40,069 nt of DNA from an uncultured Pirellulaceae bacterium (GCA_937944405.1 CALDYR010000010.1:1-40069), one strand, 5' to 3'. Shown: positions 17,141 through 26,480, counted from the first letter of the stretch. Notes: generated by a model not told the origin, from the letters alone. Translations and numbers: made by a program.

Positions 17141-18604
17141 ATGAACACAGAGACAACTGAAGCTCCCGAAGAAAACAAATCACTCGACCTCAAAATCGAT
17201 ATCAAAGAACAGAGCGCTTGCGAGCGTCACGTCACCGTAACTATTGCTCGTAGCGACATTGAGCACTATTTCTCGAAACAGTTCGACACCCTTGTTCCCC
17301 GCGCCGAAGTTCCAGGTTTCCGTGTAGGCAAAGCCCCACGTATGATCGTCGAAAAGAAGTTCCGCAAACAAGTGGCCGATCAGGTCAAGGGGTCATTGTT
17401 GATGGACAGCCTGACTCAGATCAGCGACCAAGAGACTTTTTCGGCGATCAGCGAACCGGACCTCGACTTCCAGAAAGTTGAAATTCCCGAAGAAGGCGAT
17501 CTGACGTACGAATTCAACATCGAAGTTCGTCCCGAATTCGAACTGCCGCAGTGGAAGGGATTGAAGCTTGAACGCCCAGAGAAGGAATTCACCGACGCCG
17601 ACATCGACGCTGAAATCGTTGGATTAGGGAGACGTGTGAGCGATCTTGTGCCAGTCGAAGATCCCGTCGCCGAAAATGATTTCATCGTCTGTAACATCAA
17701 ATCAACACTCGACGGCGAAGTGATTGCGACTCAGGAGGAAACTCTAATCGAAGTCAAAGGCAAACTAAGCTTCGCCGACGCGACGATCGAGGACTTTAAA
17801 AAACTGGTTCTCGGAAAAAAATCCGAAGACAAAATTACGATCAAAGTCGAACTTAGTGAATTCGCCGACAACGAAAAATTGGCGGGTAAAGAGGTCGATG
17901 TCGAAATCGAAATTCTCGACGTCAAACGTGCCGAAGCCTCCACCGCCGAAGCCGTCGCCGAAAGTATCGGCATGGATGTCGAAAAACTTCGTGAGACCCT
18001 AAAGGGGTCTATTGAACACCGCTTGGCTTACGCACAACGCCAGAAGGTCCGCGACCAGATCAGTAAAATGTTGACCGATTCGGCCGACTGGGAACTGCCG
18101 CCGACGTTATTGCGTCGTCAATCACGGCGCGAACTTGAGCGAGCGGTGCTTGAAATGCGGTCCAGTGGTTTCTCTGAACAAGAGATTTTGGGGCGCGAGA
18201 ATTTGCTGCGGAAGAACATTCTGGAAAAAACCGCGACGCTGCTCAAGGAGCACTTCATTCTCGAACGGATCGCCGAAGAAGAATCGGTAGAAGAGGCACA
18301 AGAGGATTTTGAAAAAGAAATCTTGCGTATTGCTGCCCAGCAAAATGATTCGCCACGCCGCGTACGGGCGAAACTTGAACGCAATGGCCAAATGGATTCA
18401 TTGAGAAATATGATCGTTGAAGGCAAGGTCATTGACCTGATCACCGAACACGCCACCTTCACAGCGACTGAATTCAAAGACGGCGAACAGAACGATCAAG
18501 CCGCGATTGACTTTTTCGCTGGGGGTGAAACGGTTGACATCCCTGTCGCGAAATACGCTGGTGGTGAAGAACCAGCGGTCCCCGGTTTGACCGACAACAA
18601 GTAG
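17141..18604 (+). CDS. tig: Trigger factor, ribosome-associated chaperone and prolyl isomerase
   Basis: 487 residues, about 50 longer than the E. coli protein. The N-terminal ribosome-binding domain carries the signature VPGFRVGKAP (residues 57-66; the FRxGK loop contacts the large subunit). The middle region (about 165-260) corresponds to the FKBP-type domain but is divergent: VAENDFIVCNIKSTLDGEV, then KKLVLGKKSEDK and FADNEKLAGKEVDVEIEIL. The C-terminal arm is long and helical (about 265-430). A Gly/Asp-rich tail follows. It binds nascent chains at the ribosome exit. The gene lies 5' of two clpP genes, as in the common bacterial tig-clpP order, but it is separated from them by a terminator and about 700 bases. 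Confidence 0.93.
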   Translation: MNTETTEAPEENKSLDLKIDIKEQSACERHVTVTIARSDIEHYFSKQFDTLVPRAEVPGFRVGKAPRMIVEKKFRKQVADQVKGSLLMDSLTQISDQETFSAISEPDLDFQKVEIPEEGDLTYEFNIEVRPEFELPQWKGLKLERPEKEFTDADIDAEIVGLGRRVSDLVPVEDPVAENDFIVCNIKSTLDGEVIATQEETLIEVKGKLSFADATIEDFKKLVLGKKSEDKITIKVELSEFADNEKLAGKEVDVEIEILDVKRAEASTAEAVAESIGMDVEKLRETLKGSIEHRLAYAQRQKVRDQISKMLTDSADWELPPTLLRRQSRRELERAVLEMRSSGFSEQEILGRENLLRKNILEKTATLLKEHFILERIAEEESVEEAQEDFEKEILRIAAQQNDSPRRVRAKLERNGQMDSLRNMIVEGKVIDLITEHATFTATEFKDGEQNDQAAIDFFAGGETVDIPVAKYAGGEEPAVPGLTDNK

Positions 18605-18630
18605 TGTTTGTTTAAAATTTTGAGATTGAT

Positions 18631-18664
18631 AAAGGCCGGTTTCTGACCGGCCTTTATTTTTGCC
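18631..18664 (+). terminator. Intrinsic terminator after tig
   Basis: A 10-bp perfect stem, AAAGGCCGGT (18631-18640) and ACCGGCCTTT (18646-18655), with a 5-base loop and followed by ATTTTTG. It is a textbook rho-independent terminator, 27 bases after the tig stop. Confidence 0.92.
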
Positions 18665-19357
18665 TACCGGTTGGCCAAGATTCAAAACTGGGGTGCAGGA
18701 AGGGCAGACAGGAAGTTCGAGGAAGCCGCCAGACTTTGGATTTCCTGCGACAGGCCTGAATTCCAGGCGATTTGGCTACCTTGAAGTTAAAACTTGAACC
18801 GACACGACGCTATTGAGCTGATTGCCTGCTTTTGTTTTCTGGATTGCTGATTGCGCGGCTATCTCACCGTCGGGGCATTCACCCCGGATATTTCGCCGAC
18901 CTGCTGGTGCGGCTGAAATTTTCGCGAGCGTCGAAACCGAAGCCCAAATCTCCATTTTGCTTGCAGCTTGATCGCAAGGCCCCATTCCCCCAAGCCGAGT
19001 CACTTGCATTTCAGGTTGTCAGAATGTCAACCTGAATCCGGCGCGAGCCGAGAAGAGAGCGTTTGGAATAACCCTTAGTGAGGATAGTTGCTCGAGAGAT
19101 GAAACCACACGCGTCGCACTGAGACCTTAACGCGCGCTGCGATCTTGAACAGATTCAATCGAAACGACCGGCTTTGGCCCGTGTTGGGGTCGATGAAAAA
19201 CGGACGGGCATCGGCGGTCCGATCAAACCGTCGATCAAAGGTTCCAATCCATCCCGTCTTGCCCGAAGTTTGCTAAGGCGGTACTGTTGAAGGAAATCGA
19301 AGTGTAAATACGGGGGCCAGTCGTCCTCATTGCATTGACCCCAACAAGGAAATTGTC
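18665..19357. other. Intergenic region between tig and clpP1, no gene seen
   Basis: About 690 bases. Small open frames on either strand (for example minus 18776-19009 and plus 18832-19035) have no family motif. The region should contain the clpP1 promoter, and it may hold a decayed gene, but I cannot identify one. Confidence 0.4.
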
Positions 19358-20098
19358 TTGAACGACAAATCGCAATCACCGAATCCATCCTATCCCGGAC
19401 CTATCACCAATCCCGGCCTAGACGTTAATCAGCCTGCCAGTTCGATCTCTTCGGGGCTCAATCCGCTTGGCCAAATGTCGCCTCTGGAGCGACACGCGAT
19501 CGAAGCTTCGTATGCCTCCCAGAGCATGCAACGTCAGCGCACGATGACCCTTGGCGATCTTCTATTGGAGAACCGGATTGTCTTTTTGCAGGGCGAAATT
19601 CACACCGGCAACGCCAACGATCTGGTGATGAAGTTGCTATATCTTCAAAGCGAAAACAAAAAGAAGGGCATCAACTTCTACATCAATTCGCCCGGCGGCG
19701 ACGTGATCGCGACGATGGCAATTTACGACGTGATGCAGATTTTGACGTGTCCGGTATCGACATTCTGTGTCGGACAGGCCGCCAGCGGCGCGGCGGTGCT
19801 CCTTGCTGGTGGTACCAAAGGCTTTCGTTATTGCTTGCCGCATTCGCGCGTGATGATCCACCAACCCTATGGGGGTGTCAGCGGTCAGGTCAGCGACATT
19901 GAGATCCAAGCCGATGAAATCCTCCGTAACCGAAGTGTTTTAGACGAAATTCTTGCCAAACACACCGGACAAACCGTTGAAAAGATAGCCCAAGACACGC
20001 AACGCGACTTCTTTTTAACGGCTGAACAGGCCAAGGATTATGGCTTGGTCGATCAACTGACGGTTCGTCAAGACGCCGACGATGATGATGACGATTAA
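19358..20098 (+). CDS. clpP: ClpP-family serine protease subunit, divergent paralogue
   Basis: 246 residues from a TTG start with AAGGA seven bases upstream; the next in-frame ATG is at codon 40. The first 60 residues are Pro/Ser/Asn-rich and absent from typical ClpP, and the C-terminus ends in a run of Asp. The core is a complete protease. The triad is Ser143 in GQAASGAA, His168 in RVMIHQP and Asp217 in TQRDFFLTA. The Met that normally follows the serine is Gly. The subunit would form ring-shaped degradation chambers with an AAA+ unfoldase such as ClpX. It lies about 100 bases before a canonical clpP, so mixed rings are possible. The TTG start is not certain. Confidence 0.9.
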   Translation: MNDKSQSPNPSYPGPITNPGLDVNQPASSISSGLNPLGQMSPLERHAIEASYASQSMQRQRTMTLGDLLLENRIVFLQGEIHTGNANDLVMKLLYLQSENKKKGINFYINSPGGDVIATMAIYDVMQILTCPVSTFCVGQAASGAAVLLAGGTKGFRYCLPHSRVMIHQPYGGVSGQVSDIEIQADEILRNRSVLDEILAKHTGQTVEKIAQDTQRDFFLTAEQAKDYGLVDQLTVRQDADDDDDD

Positions 20099-20188
20099 AC
20101 CGATTTCATTTCACCCACAGCAATAATTAACAAATTATCAGGCCCAAAAGTCGAACGGTAGCACCCACCGACAGACTTATTCATATAC

Positions 20189-20192
20189 GGAG
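20189..20192 (+). promoter_or_regulatory. Ribosome-binding site of clpP2
   Basis: GGAG at 20189-20192, six bases before the ATG at 20199. It is one of the few clear Shine-Dalgarno sites in this window and supports the chosen start. Confidence 0.7.
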
Positions 20193-20198
20193 TTTACC

Positions 20199-20801
20199 AT
20201 GGCATACGTTCCTTACGTAGTCGACAACACGGGACGCGACGAGCGCGTCTATGACATTTACAGCCGGTTGCTGAAAGACCGCATTATTTTTCTGGGCACA
20301 CAGGTAACGGCCGATTTGGCGAATTCTTTGGTCGCGCAAATGTTGTTCCTTCAATCAGAAGACCCTAAAAAAGACATTCATCTTTACATCAACAGCCCCG
20401 GCGGCAGTGTGACTGCGGGCCTGGCGATTTACGATACTATGCAATTCCTTAGCTGCGACGTGGCCACCTACTGCATGGGCCAAGCCGCGTCGATGGGCGC
20501 GATGCTGCTGACCGCCGGAGCCAGCGGAAAACGTTACGCGCTGCCCAACGCCAGCGTCATGATTCACCAACCTTTGGCCGGCATGCAGGGAACGGCCGAA
20601 GAGATCATGATTCATCGTTCCGAACTGCGGCGCGTCAAAACGCGGTTAAACACTCTCCTGATGCATCACACCGGCAAAACCTTGCAGGAGATCGAAGATG
20701 GAACCGATCGGGACAACTTTATGACCGCTCAGGAAGCCTTGGAGTATAACTTGATCGACCAAGTCGTTTCCAAGGTTGGAGAGACAAACGCCGGTGCGTA
20801 G
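20199..20801 (+). CDS. clpP: ATP-dependent Clp protease proteolytic subunit (canonical)
   Basis: 200 residues, normal family length. The triad is Ser98 in GQAASMGA, His123 in VMIHQPLAG and Asp172 in [10 protein letters not shown]. The Gly-rich [16 protein letters not shown] strand-turn and the loop [14 protein letters not shown] are also standard. No N-terminal extension is present, unlike the neighbour 100 bases upstream. It should form the 14-mer protease core with an AAA+ unfoldase, which is not encoded in the window. It is probably co-transcribed with the first clpP because no terminator is visible between them. Confidence 0.95.
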   Translation: MAYVPYVVDNTGRDERVYDIYSRLLKDRIIFLGTQVTADLANSLVAQMLFLQSEDPKKDIHLYINSPGGSVTAGLAIYDTMQFLSCDVATYCMGQAASMGAMLLTAGASGKRYALPNASVMIHQPLAGMQGTAEEIMIHRSELRRVKTRLNTLLMHHTGKTLQEIEDGTDRDNFMTAQEALEYNLIDQVVSKVGETNAGA

Positions 20802-20884
20802 ACCGATTGGTTTTCGCTTGCCCAACGACAATAAATGCTGTCACTTTCACGATTGACATTGCAACGCCGCTGGAGATTCCGCTA

Positions 20885-20911
20885 AAGAAAGACCGTCTAT
20901 CGGTCTTTCTT
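20885..20911 (+). terminator. Hairpin after clpP2, overlapping the next gene's leader
   Basis: An 11-bp perfect stem, AAGAAAGACCG (20885-20895) and CGGTCTTTCTT (20901-20911), with loop TCTAT. The 3' arm is T-rich but no long T-run follows. It ends 10 bases before the ATG of the downstream lipoprotein gene, so it could terminate clpP transcription or occlude that gene's start. Confidence 0.6.
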
Positions 20912-20921
20912 GAGCAATCCC

Positions 20922-22127
20922 ATGCGGCTTTTTCTATTGATACTTGCGATTTGCCTGACGTTGACTTCGATCGGTTGCAATTCCAACCTGAAGTGCCGTC
21001 GCGAAACGGCGTTGTTGCGCGCTGAATATCTCGATCTTGAGGACAAATACTACGCCCTGTTGTCGCAATCGGGTGCAGGTTCAACGGAAATCACCACCAC
21101 ACAGCCCTCATCTGCGCCGGTGATCACCACAGAATCTCAACCGGTCATTTACGGTTCAGGCGTCGAGCACTCACTGCCAGAAACGCAAAACGCACCCGAT
21201 ATCATCTACTACGATCAAACGACAGGCTATCCTGTGGACGGCCAAATTTACTATCAATCCCAGGAGATTCAAACGCCAACGCTCGCGCCGCCGAACGAAC
21301 AGAATTCAGTCGGCGTTCTCCGCAACAGCCAATCCAACGAAGATACACTGGACCGTTATTTCCCTTCCCCAGTCGAATCCCAACAGGCTGTGCCGCCAAC
21401 ATTTGAGCCTTCTATAAACCACGAACTTCCGGAACCGGAATCGAATCTTGACGGTGACCAAACACGTTTCGGGTTAGAAATTGAAAACGCGCACGAAGCA
21501 GGACACCAAGTCAAAATCCGGACCGATTCTTTGATTACAGAAGTCGTCATCAACAAATCGCTGAGTAAGGGCAAGAACACCGACAACCGCCCCGGCGACG
21601 ATGGAATTGAAATTCTTCTTCAACCGAAATCAGTCGACGGGTCAGTGGTGGACGAAGCAGGTAATCTAACGATTAGCTTGGTCGACCCTTCTGCCGAACA
21701 GGGCGAACGGCAAATCGGCCAATGGAGCTTTCTACGAAAAGAGGCCGAGCTTTTCTTCGCCGAAGACGAATTTGGCAATCGTGGTATCCTGTTAAATCTA
21801 TCCTGGGACAAGGCCGTCCCCTCCAACAAACGGTTGACCGTTTATGTTCGTTTCGAAACCCCCGATGGCCGTGTGATGGAAACGACGTCCAACATTTTTA
21901 TCGATCCGCCCCGTGGTTTGGCGATCAACAAAGTTCAAGAACGGTCAGACTCCGAATTCGTAGAATTGAAAAACGATCAGGACCAGGGTTGGTACAAATC
22001 ACAAACCACCCGTGGACGGCGTGACCGCGATTTAGATTGGGGCCAATCCAGCGATCGATCTGATGTCGATTCGGTCTCCCGAAGCCGAAGCTCATCGGGC
22101 CAACCTCAATGGCGCCCCGCCAGATAA
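20922..22127 (+). CDS. Lipoprotein, planctomycete hypothetical
   Basis: 401 residues from the ATG at 20922; a TTG at 20910 would lengthen the signal by four residues. The signal peptide MRLFLLILAICLTLTSIGC ends in a lipobox (SIGC), giving a lipidated Cys19. A short coiled stretch (CRRETALLRAEYLDLEDKYYALL) follows. Then comes a long low-complexity Gln/Pro/Ser/Thr region to about residue 180. A compact beta-rich domain (about 195-335) contains VVINKSLSKGKNTDN, PGDDGIEILLQPKS and KRLTVYVRFETPDGRV. The tail is Arg/Ser/Asp-rich (RGRRDRDLDWGQ). No enzymatic motif is visible. A cell-envelope role is likely. Confidence 0.75.
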   Translation: MRLFLLILAICLTLTSIGCNSNLKCRRETALLRAEYLDLEDKYYALLSQSGAGSTEITTTQPSSAPVITTESQPVIYGSGVEHSLPETQNAPDIIYYDQTTGYPVDGQIYYQSQEIQTPTLAPPNEQNSVGVLRNSQSNEDTLDRYFPSPVESQQAVPPTFEPSINHELPEPESNLDGDQTRFGLEIENAHEAGHQVKIRTDSLITEVVINKSLSKGKNTDNRPGDDGIEILLQPKSVDGSVVDEAGNLTISLVDPSAEQGERQIGQWSFLRKEAELFFAEDEFGNRGILLNLSWDKAVPSNKRLTVYVRFETPDGRVMETTSNIFIDPPRGLAINKVQERSDSEFVELKNDQDQGWYKSQTTRGRRDRDLDWGQSSDRSDVDSVSRSRSSSGQPQWRPAR

Positions 22128-22162
22128 AAGCGTTAGGCAAACGTGTTTCCGGCCATCGCATT

Positions 22163-22192
22163 GCCTGCTGGTGCATCGCCTGCTGGTGCATC
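22163..22192. repeat. 15-bp tandem duplication (2 copies)
   Basis: GCCTGCTGGTGCATC at 22163-22177 and again at 22178-22192 without mismatch, in the non-coding gap before the adenylating-enzyme gene. No gene is seen in 22128-22391. Confidence 0.9.
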
Positions 22193-22391
22193 GCCCAAGG
22201 AGAGCGGCTTTTCTGGCAATCAAGTCTTCCGCCGGAGTGAAAGCCCCCTTGTTGGCTGTTACAATATCGACCGGCCTCACGGTCAGCGCTGAGGAACGCC
22301 GAATGATTTCGTCACCGGAACGTTCGGACCATCTCTGAGTTAACTCCAAAACAGCGCTAATATCTCAACCACTCATTCGATCTAAAACAAA

Positions 22392-23513
22392 ATGTCGACG
22401 ACACACGTAGATTTGGAATCCGCAGTTTCCGCCGCCAAAGACCGTTTGGACCAACATGCCTACAAAATTGTACAGCGGCATTTTCATGACTCAACCGGTT
22501 GCCCATTTTGGTTGGAAAAGAAATCGACTTTCAACTTCGATCCACTGACTGAGGTCAAATGCTTCGATGATCTCAAGAAGTTTCCTTTGTTCGAAGACGA
22601 TTGGCTACGGGGTGGGCCGGTGGAACGATGGAAAATGAAAGACATGCAGCACCAACCGACTTACGTGTTTGAAACCGGTGGTACCACCGGCGTTCCCAAA
22701 AGCCGAGTCGTAGTCAATGACTTTCGTGACGACTACGAGAATTTCTCGCAGACGCTGCCGGACCAGTATTTCCCGCGCGGCGGAAACTGGTTGATGCTCG
22801 GACCGTCAGGCCCGCGCAGACTACGTTTGGCGGTGGAACATCTGGCTCAGTTCCGCGGCGGCATCTGTTTCTGTATCGACCTCGATCCACGTTGGGTCGT
22901 GAAACTGATCAAAAAAGGTTGGATGGAACATTTGAATGAATACAAAAAACACTGCATCGACCAAGCCATCACAATCCTCACCGCCAACCACAACATCAAA
23001 TGCATGTTCGCCACGCCGAAGCTGATTGAAGCGCTGTGTGAAGGATTGGAGGAACGGGGGATGACGCTGGCCGAAACGGGTATCACCGGAATCTTTTCCG
23101 GCGGCACCGAATTCACCCCTCAGTGGACTCGGTTTTGCGTCGAGGAACTTTTTGGGGGGGAGGCCGAAGAAAGCGGTATTTTCATGACACCCACTTACGG
23201 CAACACGCTGATGGGTTTAGCGTGTAGCAAACCGGTCACCGCCGCTGATAAATACAAGATCGCGTATTACGCGCCACAGCCCCGTGCCGTTACTGAGGTC
23301 GTCAGTTTTGAAGACAGCAACTCCGTGGTCGGAATCGGCGAAACAGGGCGCGTCAAACTAACGACCCTGACACCTGAATTCTTCGTCCCGGGATTCTTAG
23401 AACGCGACGAAGGCGAACGGGAACCGCCTTTTGAGACCTACCCTTGGTACGGTGTCAGCGGCGTGAGGCCCTTTCACGAGATTGCTTCATCCACCACCGT
23501 CGGCGTTTATTAA
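22392..23513 (+). CDS. AMP-binding (LuxE / phenylacetate-CoA ligase-like) acyl-activating enzyme
   Basis: 373 residues, shorter than full acyl-CoA synthetases and close to LuxE acyl-protein synthetases. The adenylation signature is ETGGTTGVPKS (residues 94-104). Downstream are ITGIFSGGTEF, an adenine-pocket-like motif; FMTPTYGNTLMG, corresponding to the usual YG(x)TE position; and TGRVKLTTLTPEFF near the end. The long C-terminal domain that completes thioester formation is reduced. It probably activates a carboxylic acid to an acyl-adenylate and passes it to a thiol; substrate and acceptor are unknown. It is the first of a plus-strand set with an aldehyde dehydrogenase and an alcohol dehydrogenase, which suggests the activated acid is reduced, or that the path runs backwards. 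Confidence 0.75.
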   Translation: MSTTHVDLESAVSAAKDRLDQHAYKIVQRHFHDSTGCPFWLEKKSTFNFDPLTEVKCFDDLKKFPLFEDDWLRGGPVERWKMKDMQHQPTYVFETGGTTGVPKSRVVVNDFRDDYENFSQTLPDQYFPRGGNWLMLGPSGPRRLRLAVEHLAQFRGGICFCIDLDPRWVVKLIKKGWMEHLNEYKKHCIDQAITILTANHNIKCMFATPKLIEALCEGLEERGMTLAETGITGIFSGGTEFTPQWTRFCVEELFGGEAEESGIFMTPTYGNTLMGLACSKPVTAADKYKIAYYAPQPRAVTEVVSFEDSNSVVGIGETGRVKLTTLTPEFFVPGFLERDEGEREPPFETYPWYGVSGVRPFHEIASSTTVGVY

Positions 23514-23659
23514 AACTGTTGCCCGAATGGAAACGGTCGTAAATCCATTGCTTTCGCATCGCGCGCAGGCACTGTCCAAAACCACCGTCGAAAGTGATCG
23601 GTGCCGGCACCAGACCGAGGCCGCGCCAAACTACTGCCCATTCCTTTTGGAGATATCGC

Positions 23660-25099
23660 GTGTTAGAGATTCCCGTTATTCGCTGGGGCAAACCCTATGA
23701 GTCGCTCGAGACAACCGAAGTCGTCCATTTCAATACGGGTGAAACGATCGCTAACGTCCACGCTGCCAACGGTGGATTGGTAACCCGCGACATGCGGTCG
23801 GCTCAAAAAGCGCGTGACGCGCTGCGGCAATTCTCTTGCGCTCAATTGATCGAAAAAATTGGCGTCGCAGCGGACTTGTTTGAAAACGAAGCGCTGCCCC
23901 TTGGTGATGGAACGCAGACCGCCGAAGAATTTGTCGACCATCAATCGGCTTCCACCGGACTTCCGATGCACATGTGTCGCAGCAACATGAAGAAAAACAG
24001 TTTCGTGATGCGGAACATGGAGGAGATTCTACAATGCCTCACGCGCGGGTTGGATTTAGACATTCTCACGCGCGGTTACGGGGTGGAATCACGCGGCGTG
24101 ATGGTCAGCTACCAAGCCCAGACGCCGGTGCTGGGAGCCGTTTTGCCGTCGAACTCGCCCGGAGTACACACGTTGTGGTTGCCCGCAATTCCACTGCAGA
24201 TGGGGCTGGTGCTGAAACCCGGATCACAAGAACCTTGGACCGCCTACCGTGTCGCTTCGGCCTATCAACAGGCCGGCATTCCAATCGAAGCGATTTCACT
24301 TTATCCTGGTGGCCACGACGTGGGATCTGCGCTGATGGATTCCTGCCCACGCAGCATGATTTTTGGTTCACAGAAAACGGTCGATCAATTTTCAGGAAAC
24401 CCACGCGTTCAAGTTCACGGCCCCGGTTTCTCGAAAATCTTCTTAGGCGACGACTCCGTCGACGACTGGGAACGGTACATCGACGTTATGGTCGAAAGCG
24501 TTTATATCAACGGTGGTCGTAGCTGTATCAATTGTTCGGCGATCTACGCATCGCGGCACACCCTAGAAATCGCTCAAGCGATCGCAGAAAAAATCGGCCC
24601 GGTCGAAGCATTGGGGCCGGAGGATGAGAACGCGGGTTTAGCCGCCTTCACCGCAGCGGGCATGGGAGAAGCGGTTTGGAACATGGTCAAAGCCGACCTC
24701 AAAGAAGACGGCGTGACCGATTGCACTGAGAAATTCGGTGACCGCTTAGTGGAAAAGGAGCGCTGTTCGTACCTGCGTCCGGTGGTGGCACATGCGGAAA
24801 GCCCCCAGTGCGCAATCGCCAGCAAGGAATTTATGTTTCCATTCGCAACGGTCGTAAAATGCCGACAAGACAAAATGCTCAAAGCGGCTGGACCGACGCT
24901 CGTTGGAACCGCGATCACGCAGGATCAAGCTTGGATTGACCAACTGACTGATGCGATTACGATTGACCGCCTAAACATCGGCCCAATTCCAACGAACCGT
25001 TTGAATTGGCTTCAACCGCATGAAGGCAACATCATCGACTTCCTTTATCGTTCGCGTGCCTATCAGGTTACCGAAGAAAAAATGGCGGAAATGGTGTAG
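23660..25099 (+). CDS. Aldehyde dehydrogenase family (acyl-reductase-like) protein
   Basis: 479 residues from the GTG at 23660, preceded by TTGGAGA (23647-23653). A longer frame opens at 23594 but its extra 22 residues are Arg-rich and lack family character. It has the ALDH Rossmann motifs: PVLGAVLPSNSPGVHTLWLPA (the NSP strand), LVLKPGSQEPWTAYRV, and IFGSQKTVDQFSGNP. The catalytic segment is NGGRSCINCSAIYAS, with nucleophile Cys289 or Cys292. The C-terminus has KEFMFPFATVVKC. It may act on an acyl thioester or adenylate from the upstream enzyme, or oxidise an aldehyde. The doubled Cys in the active-site loop is not typical of simple aldehyde dehydrogenases. Confidence 0.8.
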   Translation: MLEIPVIRWGKPYESLETTEVVHFNTGETIANVHAANGGLVTRDMRSAQKARDALRQFSCAQLIEKIGVAADLFENEALPLGDGTQTAEEFVDHQSASTGLPMHMCRSNMKKNSFVMRNMEEILQCLTRGLDLDILTRGYGVESRGVMVSYQAQTPVLGAVLPSNSPGVHTLWLPAIPLQMGLVLKPGSQEPWTAYRVASAYQQAGIPIEAISLYPGGHDVGSALMDSCPRSMIFGSQKTVDQFSGNPRVQVHGPGFSKIFLGDDSVDDWERYIDVMVESVYINGGRSCINCSAIYASRHTLEIAQAIAEKIGPVEALGPEDENAGLAAFTAAGMGEAVWNMVKADLKEDGVTDCTEKFGDRLVEKERCSYLRPVVAHAESPQCAIASKEFMFPFATVVKCRQDKMLKAAGPTLVGTAITQDQAWIDQLTDAITIDRLNIGPIPTNRLNWLQPHEGNIIDFLYRSRAYQVTEEKMAEMV

Positions 25100-25162
25100 T
25101 GCGCTGCGCGTAACGATTACCGATTTGTCCAATACCTTTCTATTGTTGCTTAGGAAATTCTC

Positions 25163-26293
25163 ATGCCGCCGACTTCAACAAGTCAACGTACCGAAGTCGT
25201 TCGTGGTGAAGGTGCGATCGCTCAACTGGGGAAGCTGACCCGTGGTTTGAGCGGTAGGAAAGCGCTCTTGGTCACCGATCCTGGTATCGTCGCCGCCGGT
25301 CACGTTCAAGCGGCTTTGGAGTCGCTGAAAAAATTCAACATCGACGTTCGTGTATTTGATGGGGCACGGGAAAATCCTACCACCGCCAACGTCGAAAGCG
25401 GTTTGGCGGTGGCCAAAGACTACCAACCCGACCTGTTCATCGGTTTAGGCGGTGGCAGTTCCATGGATTGCGCCAAAGGAATCAACTTCGTGTTCTCCTG
25501 CGGTGGAAAAATGCAGGACTACTGGGGCGTGGGGAAGGCCACGGGCGAACTGCTGCCGATGATCGCGATTCCCACCACCGCCGGCACCGGCAGCGAAATG
25601 CAATCCTTCGCGCTGATCTCCGACAAAGACACGCATATTAAAATGGCCTGCGGTGACAAACGTGCCGCTGCGAAGATTGCGATACTCGACCCACTTTTGA
25701 CGCTCACACAACCGCACTCAGTCACCGTACTGACGGGCATCGACGCCATTTCTCATGCCGTGGAAACCTGTGTGACGACCAAACGGAGTGAAGTCTCCGT
25801 TGATTTTTCCTGCAAGGCTTGGAAAGCGCTGGCGATGAACTTCAGCAAGGTTTTGCAGGACGCGACCGACGTGAAGGCCCGCACAAAGATGCAACTGGGG
25901 GCCGCCCATGCCGGGGTCGCGATCGAAAACTCGATGCTCGGTGCGGCTCACGCGTTGGCCAATCCATTGACTGCAGAATACGATATCGCGCACGGACAGG
26001 CCGTTGGTTTGATGTTGCCGCATGTGGTGAAATACAACGCCACCAAGTGCGAAAGCGATTACCAGATGCTGATGAAAGAGATTGGCCAAACCGGCGGCGG
26101 ATACGAACTGGCAGAATTGCTTACCCGCTTCTGCATGGAGGGCGGTCTAAAAGTTCGCTTGCGTGATTTGAACGTCGAAGAAGAAAAATTGTCGACGCTG
26201 GCCGACGCGGCGGCCGTACAATGGACCGGCACCTTTAACCCCGTCAGCGTGGACGCCCCCGCGCTGTTGGCGATCTACGAAGACGCTTTTTAA
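25163..26293 (+). CDS. Iron-containing (group III) alcohol dehydrogenase
   Basis: 376 residues. The NAD(P) motif is GLGGGSSMDCAKG at about 93-105, and PTTAGTGSE follows at about 139-147. Metal ligands match the FucO pattern: Asp194 and His198 in GIDAISHAVE, His263 in GAAHALANPL and His277 in DIAHGQ. The residue ten before His277 is Asn267, where FucO-type enzymes have a second histidine. It would interconvert an aldehyde and an alcohol in the cytoplasm. The gene lies 63 bases after the aldehyde dehydrogenase on the same strand, and together with the adenylating enzyme it completes a carboxylate-aldehyde-alcohol set. Confidence 0.9.
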   Translation: MPPTSTSQRTEVVRGEGAIAQLGKLTRGLSGRKALLVTDPGIVAAGHVQAALESLKKFNIDVRVFDGARENPTTANVESGLAVAKDYQPDLFIGLGGGSSMDCAKGINFVFSCGGKMQDYWGVGKATGELLPMIAIPTTAGTGSEMQSFALISDKDTHIKMACGDKRAAAKIAILDPLLTLTQPHSVTVLTGIDAISHAVETCVTTKRSEVSVDFSCKAWKALAMNFSKVLQDATDVKARTKMQLGAAHAGVAIENSMLGAAHALANPLTAEYDIAHGQAVGLMLPHVVKYNATKCESDYQMLMKEIGQTGGGYELAELLTRFCMEGGLKVRLRDLNVEEEKLSTLADAAAVQWTGTFNPVSVDAPALLAIYEDAF

Positions 26294-26480
26294 AAAAAAG
26301 GCTGACTGAATTGCAATGACACGCACAGAAATCGTCGTGAGATTCGCAAGAATTGATGATGGTGGGATTTACTTTGGGTGTGTATACGTGGTGTTGGCCA
26401 ATTTCACCATATTCAGCCGAAGTGTTGGGCTCCAAACAAGCCTAACGCGATCACGTGCCAGGAATCACTTTTTCAACCCC

